Source of the DNA: DATJBC01 sp035515515
Lineage (GTDB): Bacteria; Actinomycetota; Acidimicrobiia; Acidimicrobiales; UBA8190
Direction: 5' to 3'
NCBI GenBank assembly: GCA_035515515.1
Contig: DATJBC010000125.1
Span: forward strand, 1 to 12,236
Length of the DNA stretch: 12,236 nt
Shown here: positions 8,438 through 12,236 of the stretch, one piece after another
How the letters are laid out: each line of letters opens with the position of its first letter
How positions within the stretch are numbered: position 1 is the stretch's first letter
Notes under the pieces: generated by a model
What the model was told of the DNA's origin: nothing
Seen by the model: only the letters and a program-made list of their open reading frames with translations
Databases searched by the model: none
Made by a program: the position numbers and the translations under genes

Positions 8438-9408
8438 GCGGGAGCGGCCCCGCCGTGGACGTGGTGATCGTGGCCTACGGCTCCCCCGGCACCCTGGCGG
8501 GCGCCCTGGCCGCGCTGGGGGGCAGCCAGCCCGTGGTGGTGGTGGACAACTCGTCGTCGCCCGACACGGCCCGCCTGGCCGCCGCCGCCGGGGCGCGCTA
8601 CGTCGACAGCGGCGCCAACCTCGGCTTCGGGGCGGCCGTCAACCTCGCCGTGGAGCACCTCGGGACCTCCGGGCACGACCTGCTGCTGCTCAACCCCGAC
8701 GCCCGCATCACCCCCGAGAGCCTGGCCCGCCTGCACGAGCTGCTCGTGGCCGACGACGGCCTGGCGTGCGTGGCGCCCGCCCAGCACGGGCCCTCGGGGG
8801 GCGCCACCCGGGCCCGGTGGCCCTGGCACACCCCGGCCGCGGCGTGGCTGGAGGCGGCCGGCCTGGCCCGGCGGCGCCTCGCCTCGCCCCGCTACTTCCT
8901 GGGCGGCGCCGTCCTGCTCGTGCGCCGGCGGGCGTGGGACGACGTGGGGCCCTTCGACCCGCGCTACTTCCTCTACGCCGAGGACGAGGACTGGCAGCGG
9001 CGCGCCCTGGCGCGGGGCTGGCGGGTGCGCCTGTGCCCCGAGGTCGACGCCGAGCACGCCGGCGGCGCCAGCGAGCACGACCCCGAGCGCCTGCGGCTGC
9101 GCCTGCACGCCGCCACCGAGCGCTACATCCGGAAGTGGTACGGGCCGGGGGGCTGGGCCCTGTACCGGGCGGGCGTCCTGGCGGGCGTGGGCGCCCGCCT
9201 CGTGCTCCTGCGCGGGGCGCGCCGGCGCACGTGGGCGGCGCTGGGCCGGATCTACCTGGCCGGCCCCGACCGCGCCGCGTGCCGGGCGGGGGCGCTGCCG
9301 GGGCCCGCCCCCCGCCACGACGGCCGGCGTCAGGGCGCCACGCTGGGCCACAGGCCGAGGTCGAGGCCGGGCACCATGTCGGCCAGCTCCGACACCTCCG
9401 AGGCGTAG
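8434..9408 (+). CDS. WbbL-like family 2 glycosyltransferase (rhamnosyltransferase type)
   Basis: A 324-residue soluble GT2 enzyme, GTG start overlapping the YfhO stop (GTGA). Motifs in order: VDVVIVAYGSPGTL (8-21), VVVVDNSSSPDT (34-45), ANLGFGAAVNLA (61-72), LLLLNPDARI (83-92) in the place of the DxD metal site, FLGGAVLLVRRRAWDDVGPFD (155-175) and FLYAEDEDWQRR (179-190) with the catalytic acidic cluster, then HAGGAS (208-213). NLGFGAAVN, LNPDA and FLYAEDxD together mark the WbbL/RfbF group, which adds L-rhamnose or related sugars to lipid-linked GlcNAc or to O-antigen-type chains. The donor cannot be fixed from sequence. The last 26 codons are antisense to the 3' end of the sulfotransferase gene, and this tail (Arg/Ser/Thr-rich) looks unlike a conserved domain. 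Confidence 0.88.
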   Translation: MSGSGPAVDVVIVAYGSPGTLAGALAALGGSQPVVVVDNSSSPDTARLAAAAGARYVDSGANLGFGAAVNLAVEHLGTSGHDLLLLNPDARITPESLARLHELLVADDGLACVAPAQHGPSGGATRARWPWHTPAAAWLEAAGLARRRLASPRYFLGGAVLLVRRRAWDDVGPFDPRYFLYAEDEDWQRRALARGWRVRLCPEVDAEHAGGASEHDPERLRLRLHAATERYIRKWYGPGGWALYRAGVLAGVGARLVLLRGARRRTWAALGRIYLAGPDRAACRAGALPGPAPRHDGRRQGATLGHRPRSRPGTMSASSDTSEA

Positions 9409-10205
9409 AGGGCGGCCAGGCGGCGCCGGGCGTCGTCGTCCAGCGCCAGCTTGGCGACGCGCGTGGGGCTGGCCGGGTGCGCGATGCCCGCCGGGGTGAA
9501 CCCGTCGTCGAGCTCCAGGAACCGGTAGGTGCGGGCCAACTGGGCGGCGGGGTCGGCCACGCAGCGCTCGTACTGCAGCACGAGCACGCGCCCCGCGCCG
9601 AAGCGCGCCAGCCACGGCCGCAGCAGCGTGGCGTAGCACCCCCGGGCGTAGGCCTCGGCCACCACGGCGCCGCCGTGGGCGCCGCCCGTCACGGCGCTGT
9701 GGGCGAGCCCCGACACGAAGCGCTCCACGGGGTCGCGCACCATGAGCAGCAGCCGCGCCTCGGGGGCCGCCTGCCACAGCAGCGGCACCGCCCAGGGCTG
9801 GGACACGTAGTCGGGCGTCCACTCCCCCGCCTGCGCCCCCGCCGGGCGCGCGAACCACCGGTGGTAGGCCTCGACCTCGGCGGGGCCGAAGGCGGCGGTG
9901 GCGAAGCGGGCGAAGAAGTGTCGCTCCTTGTGCACCCCGGGACGCTGGGCCACGCCGGGGTGCGCCGCGATGAGGCCGAACCACCATGTGGTCCCCGCCT
10001 TCTGCACGCCGATGCCGACGAAGTCCGGCGGGGCGACCACGTCGCCGGGGCGGGGAGGCGGGGCACGGTGCGTGAAGCCCGCCTCCCACGGGGCGAAGGG
10101 GCCGACCCTGGCGCGGACGGCGTCGCGCAGCGGCTGGGGCAACCCTCGGCGCAGCGCCCCCGGCATCCGGTACAGCGCGTTCCCCAGCGCCGTCCGGAGG
10201 GTCAC
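9330..10205 (-). CDS. PAPS-dependent carbohydrate sulfotransferase
   Basis: A 291-residue cytosolic sulfotransferase of the Sulfotransfer_1 / heparan-sulfate-type group. It would move sulfate from PAPS to a sugar hydroxyl or amine. The 5'-phosphosulfate loop is VGIGVQKAGTTWW (63-75) with Lys69, the 3'-phosphate site is LLLMVRDPVERFVSGL (152-167) with Arg157 and Ser165, and HKERHFF (92-98) and GEWTPDY (127-133) match family motifs around the active site. Longer frames reach upstream, but GTG 10205 fits best: it lies six bases after a possible -10 box and gives a natural N-terminus. The gene runs against its neighbours. Its 3' end overlaps the upstream GT2 gene by 79 bp, and its start is about 107 bp from the divergent GT-A-like gene. 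The likely substrate is the glycan made by this locus (inference). Confidence 0.9.
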   Translation of the reverse strand: MTLRTALGNALYRMPGALRRGLPQPLRDAVRARVGPFAPWEAGFTHRAPPPRPGDVVAPPDFVGIGVQKAGTTWWFGLIAAHPGVAQRPGVHKERHFFARFATAAFGPAEVEAYHRWFARPAGAQAGEWTPDYVSQPWAVPLLWQAAPEARLLLMVRDPVERFVSGLAHSAVTGGAHGGAVVAEAYARGCYATLLRPWLARFGAGRVLVLQYERCVADPAAQLARTYRFLELDDGFTPAGIAHPASPTRVAKLALDDDARRRLAALYASEVSELADMVPGLDLGLWPSVAP

Positions 10206-10211
10206 GGCGTC

Positions 10212-10240
10212 AGGCTGCCACAGCGGGTCGCGGCCGACAA
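10212..10240 (-). promoter_or_regulatory. Candidate leaderless promoter of the sulfotransferase gene
   Basis: Read on the minus strand, TTGTCG (10240-10235) and CAGCCT (10217-10212) are separated by exactly 17 bases, and the second hexamer ends six bases before the GTG at 10205. CAGCCT misses the first T of TANNNT, which lowers confidence. The following bases (GCAGCCTGAC) resemble GTAGGCTGAC at 11152-11161, an active-looking box in the same window. Confidence 0.4.
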
Positions 10241-10253
10241 CCCGCGCGACGCG

Positions 10254-10259
10254 TATCGT
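10254..10259 (+). promoter_or_regulatory. -10 box (TATCGT) for the leader ORF and GT-A-like gene
   Basis: TATCGT fits TANNNT. It lies six bases before a GTG at 10266 that opens a 16-codon frame ending on the start codon of the next gene. It is divergent from the sulfotransferase promoter about 15 bp away. No clear -35 hexamer is visible. Confidence 0.5.
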
Positions 10260-10265
10260 GGGCCC

Positions 10266-10316
10266 GTGTCTCGGGCGCGTCGGCACCCCGGCGGCCCGCG
10301 TGTGGGGCCCGCATGA
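10266..10316 (+). CDS. Putative 16-codon leaderless leader ORF
   Basis: GTG at 10266 begins six bases after TATCGT and opens a frame of 16 codons that would encode MSRARRHPGGPRVGPA. Its TGA stop (10314-10316) overlaps the ATG of the next gene as ATGA. The downstream gene has no good Shine-Dalgarno sequence and no in-frame start nearer the promoter, so ribosomes finishing this mini-ORF could restart on it. The peptide is Arg/Pro/Gly-rich with no recognised domain; it may matter only as a translation-coupling device, or could stall ribosomes. No ribosome profiling or comparative data are available here, so this is a structural proposal. Confidence 0.4.
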   Translation: MSRARRHPGGPRVGPA

Positions 10317-11122
10317 TCTACGTGGCCACCGTCCACGTCGTGTCCCCGCGCTGGATCGACGTGCAGCTGGCCTTCCTCGGGCGCAACCTGCACGAGCCCT
10401 ACAAGGTCTACGCCAACCTCCAGGACGTCCCCGAGGGGCACGCCCACAAGTTCGACAGGGTCGTGGACGTCCTCGGGGAGCACGCCGGCAAACTGAACCT
10501 CCTGGCCGGGGAGATCGCCGCCGAGGCCGCACCCGACGACCTCATCATGTTCCTCGACGGCGATGCCTTCCCCATCGCCGACCCCATGCCGCTGGTCCGC
10601 GACGCCCTGGGACGCTCGGCGCTGGTGGCGGTGCGGCGCGACGAGAACGCCACGGACCGCCAGCCGCACCCGTCGTTCTGCGTGGTGGCGGTGCGGGACT
10701 GGGAGCGCCTGCACGGTGACTGGTCGCCGGGCCACGCCTGGGCGGCGGCAGACGGCCGGCGCACCACCGACGTGGGGGGCAACCTGCTGCGCGCCCTCGA
10801 GCGCCGGGGCGAGGCGTGGACGCCCCTGCTGCGCAGCAACCGCGTGAACCTGCACCCGCTGTGGTTCGGCGTCTACGGCGACGTCGTCTACCACCACGGC
10901 GCCGGCTTCCGCTGGGCCGTGGGCCGCGTGGACCTGGTGAACCCCCCGAAGCTCACGACCCGGGCCAAGCACGTGCCGGGCCTGGGCCGGCTCCTGCGTC
11001 GCCGCAACCGGGCGCGGGCCCAGCGGTTCCACGCGCGCACGGCGGCGCAAGGCGAGCGCCTCAGCACGCAGGTCTACGAGCGCATCGTGGCCGACCCCGA
11101 GTTCTTCCGCGAGCTGATCTGA
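10313..11122 (+). CDS. GT-A-like putative glycosyltransferase of an uncharacterised family
   Basis: A 269-residue protein with ATG start. It begins with a short strand (MIYVATVHVV) and carries LIMFLDGDAFPIAD (77-90), where D82-G-D84 resembles the DxD metal and nucleotide-sugar site of GT-A enzymes. HPSFCVVAVRDW (119-130) and TTDVGGNLLRALERRG (151-166) look like acceptor-side and helix motifs, and VVYHHGAGFR (191-200) provides paired His residues. A basic helix (RRRNRARAQRF) follows near the C-terminus; no signal peptide or membrane segment is seen. I do not recognise a named family, and it does not have the usual GT2 N-terminal motif, so sugar transfer is inferred from the DGD motif and the neighbouring glycan genes. 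Translation may depend on coupling to the leader ORF that ends on its start codon. A strong hairpin follows the stop codon. Confidence 0.8.
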   Translation: MIYVATVHVVSPRWIDVQLAFLGRNLHEPYKVYANLQDVPEGHAHKFDRVVDVLGEHAGKLNLLAGEIAAEAAPDDLIMFLDGDAFPIADPMPLVRDALGRSALVAVRRDENATDRQPHPSFCVVAVRDWERLHGDWSPGHAWAAADGRRTTDVGGNLLRALERRGEAWTPLLRSNRVNLHPLWFGVYGDVVYHHGAGFRWAVGRVDLVNPPKLTTRAKHVPGLGRLLRRRNRARAQRFHARTAAQGERLSTQVYERIVADPEFFRELI

Positions 11123-11123
11123 C

Positions 11124-11153
11124 ACCGAGGCCGGCGAGAGGGCCGGCCTCGGT
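11124..11153 (+). terminator. Terminator-like perfect hairpin after the GT-A-like gene
   Basis: ACCGAGGCCGGC (11124-11135) and GCCGGCCTCGGT (11142-11153) form a perfect 12-bp stem around the 6-base loop GAGAGG, one base past the stop codon. No T-run follows, as is common for actinobacterial terminators. The last base of the stem is also the first T of the -10 box of the next gene. Confidence 0.6.
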
Positions 11154-11158
11154 AGGCT
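11153..11158 (+). promoter_or_regulatory. -10 box (TAGGCT) for the repeat-protein gene
   Basis: TAGGCT fits TANNNT and sits inside GTAGGCTG, an octamer also found at 6066-6073. Transcription would start near 11165, giving a leader of about 27 bases that includes a good ribosome binding site. Its first T ends the hairpin at 11124-11153, so termination and re-initiation elements are fused. Confidence 0.55.
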
Positions 11159-11177
11159 GACCGGCCGCAGCGGCAGC

Positions 11178-11183
11178 GAGGAG
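11178..11183 (+). promoter_or_regulatory. Strong Shine-Dalgarno sequence (GAGGAG)
   Basis: GAGGAG lies eight bases before the GTG at 11192 and decides that start. It is the clearest ribosome binding site in the window; most other genes rely on stop/start overlap or leaderless starts. Confidence 0.7.
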
Positions 11184-11191
11184 CCCCCATC

Positions 11192-12236
11192 GTGACCGAG
11201 CCCGACGCCACGACCCCGGAGGGGGCCGCCGACCTGCGCGCCATCCGGCGACGGCTGGCGGTGGTGGTCGCCGTGGCGCTCGTGCTGGGCGTCGTCGTCG
11301 CCGTCGTCGTGGTGGTGCGCTCGGGGCACCAGCCCTCGGCCACCACCACCAAGGCGGTCCCCGTGGACGTGTCGTGTCCCACGGCGACGCGCTGTGTCGT
11401 CGTGGACGACCTGGGCAACGCCATCACCTACGCCGACGGCACCTGGTCGGCGCCCACGCGGATCGACGCCAACGGCATGAACACCGTGTCGTGCTCCACC
11501 CCCGCCGAATGCCTGGCGGCCGACGACAACGGCGCCATCGTGCACCGCGCCGGGAACGGCCGGTGGAGCGCGCCGCTCCTGATCGACGCCGAGAGCGTCG
11601 GGAAGGTCAGCCAGGACGGCCTGAGCAGCGTCACGGTGGTGTCGTGCGCCACCCCCGACCTCTGCATGGCCGGGGACGTGCTCGGGCGCGTCACCCGCGT
11701 CACCCGCCGGCGCCACACCCCCCTGGTGCCGATCGAGAAGCTGGCCGCCACGCCGTTCCCCCTGGAGAAGGCGGTCACGGGCCTGTCGTGCCCGACGACC
11801 ACGTTCTGCGCGGCGGTCACCGACCGCGGCCGCGCCCTGGTGTGGAGCGGCGGGCGCTGGCAGGCGGGCCAGACCCTCGTCTCGCTCCAGGAGGCCTACA
11901 CCGCCCAGGCCCACCTGCGATCCACCCTGAGCGACGTGTCGTGCACGAGCCCCACGTTCTGCGTGGCCGTCGACCCGACGGGCACGGCCTACACCTACGG
12001 GGGATCGACCTGGTCGGCGGGGACGACGATCGACCCCGGCGCCGCGACCACCGGCGACCAAGTGGGCGTCACCTCCGTGTCGTGCGCGGCGCGGACGTGC
12101 GTGGCCGTCGACGACAACGGCAACGCCGTCGCCTACGACGGGGCCTCGTGGTCCGCACCCCGCCCCATCGACCCCACCCTCGGTCTGAGCACCGTGTCGT
12201 GCGCCACGCCCACGTTCTGCGTGGCGCTCAACGACA
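11192..12236 (+). CDS. Membrane-anchored extracytoplasmic repeat protein, probable beta-propeller (3' end outside window)
   Basis: The frame runs open to the window end, giving 348 codons. A short cytosolic N-terminus (1-21, ending in Arg-Arg-Arg) precedes one hydrophobic helix (22-42, almost only Val/Ala/Leu), which fits a type II membrane anchor with the rest outside the cell; no lipobox is seen. After a Thr-rich linker, six complete repeats and the start of a seventh follow, each opening with VSC-x5-C or a close variant (once x4), then a DDNGNA-like turn and often YDG-WSAP-ID. Repeats begin at residues 60, 99, 150, 198, 249, 296 and 335. The pattern resembles a beta-propeller with one disulfide per blade; such proteins are common as secreted actinobacterial products. 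Function is unknown; glycan or ligand binding at the surface would fit the locus. Start: GTG behind GAGGAG. Confidence 0.8.
   Translation, partial: MTEPDATTPEGAADLRAIRRRLAVVVAVALVLGVVVAVVVVVRSGHQPSATTTKAVPVDVSCPTATRCVVVDDLGNAITYADGTWSAPTRIDANGMNTVSCSTPAECLAADDNGAIVHRAGNGRWSAPLLIDAESVGKVSQDGLSSVTVVSCATPDLCMAGDVLGRVTRVTRRRHTPLVPIEKLAATPFPLEKAVTGLSCPTTTFCAAVTDRGRALVWSGGRWQAGQTLVSLQEAYTAQAHLRSTLSDVSCTSPTFCVAVDPTGTAYTYGGSTWSAGTTIDPGAATTGDQVGVTSVSCAARTCVAVDDNGNAVAYDGASWSAPRPIDPTLGLSTVSCATPTFCVALND
11369..12236 (+). repeat. Tandem coding repeats marked by GTGTCGTGC
   Basis: The nine bases GTGTCGTGC or a one-base variant (Val/Leu-Ser-Cys) open each repeat at 11369, 11486, 11639, 11783, 11936, 12077 and 12194. 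Spacings are 117, 153, 144, 153, 141 and 117 bases, all multiples of three. Repeats five and seven also share CCCACGTTCTGCGTGGC exactly, which suggests a recent duplication or gene conversion within the array. The array continues past the window end. Confidence 0.8.

Noticed and set aside
8317..10089. A 590-codon minus-strand frame overlapping the sulfotransferase
   Set aside because: It is in a different frame from the sulfotransferase motifs, is low in complexity and has no recognisable domain.
8358..10265. A long plus-strand frame running through the GT2 and sulfotransferase genes
   Set aside because: The product is Arg/Pro/Gly-rich low complexity and crosses two well-supported genes. Only its last 16 codons, after a separate promoter, were kept as a possible leader ORF.
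11369..12236. Regular repeats as a possible CRISPR or non-coding array
   Set aside because: Repeat intervals are multiples of three and the frame encodes consistent Cys-paired protein repeats; repeat units are only nine bases and imperfect.

Overview
The window is very GC-rich, protein-dense DNA. Eight of the ten genes with a visible start use GTG, three gene pairs share a 4-base GTGA stop/start overlap, and several genes seem to be transcribed from a TANNNT box only 6-9 bases before the start codon (leaderless mRNAs). Together this points to a high-GC actinobacterium. A lineage near Acidimicrobiia is a guess from style and gene content, not something the sequence proves. I see no tRNA, rRNA, CRISPR array, insertion sequence or phage gene.

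Layout. 1-1230 (+) is the 3' part of a methyltransferase-glycosyltransferase fusion. 1191-2243 (-) is an exostosin-type glycosyltransferase that overlaps it tail to tail. 2279-3214 (+) is a family-2 glycosyltransferase, divergent from the exostosin gene across 35 bp. 3321-6069 (+) is a tightly overlapping trio: GNAT acetyltransferase, polyprenyl-phosphate sugar-phosphate transferase and sugar aminotransferase. 6080-9408 (+) holds a YfhO-like membrane glycosyltransferase overlapping a WbbL-like GT2 enzyme. 9330-10205 (-) is a PAPS-dependent sulfotransferase. 10313-11122 (+) is an unusual GT-A-like protein, preceded by a possible 16-codon leaderless leader ORF. 11192 to the end (+) is a membrane-anchored, probably extracytoplasmic repeat protein with a cysteine pair in each repeat, cut by the window edge.

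How it may fit together (inference). This is a surface-glycan locus. The phosphotransferase would load the first sugar-phosphate on a polyprenyl carrier. The aminotransferase and GNAT protein could make an N-acetylated amino-sugar nucleotide, as WecE and WecD do. The cytosolic glycosyltransferases would extend the glycan, YfhO would modify it outside the membrane, and the sulfotransferase would add sulfate. Exostosin and sulfotransferase in one glycan locus is the most suggestive biochemical point.

The regulatory layout is unusually compact. One -10 box includes the stop codon of the upstream gene, another starts on the last base of a perfect 12-bp hairpin, and the mini-ORF at 10266-10316 may be coupled to the next gene through ATGA.
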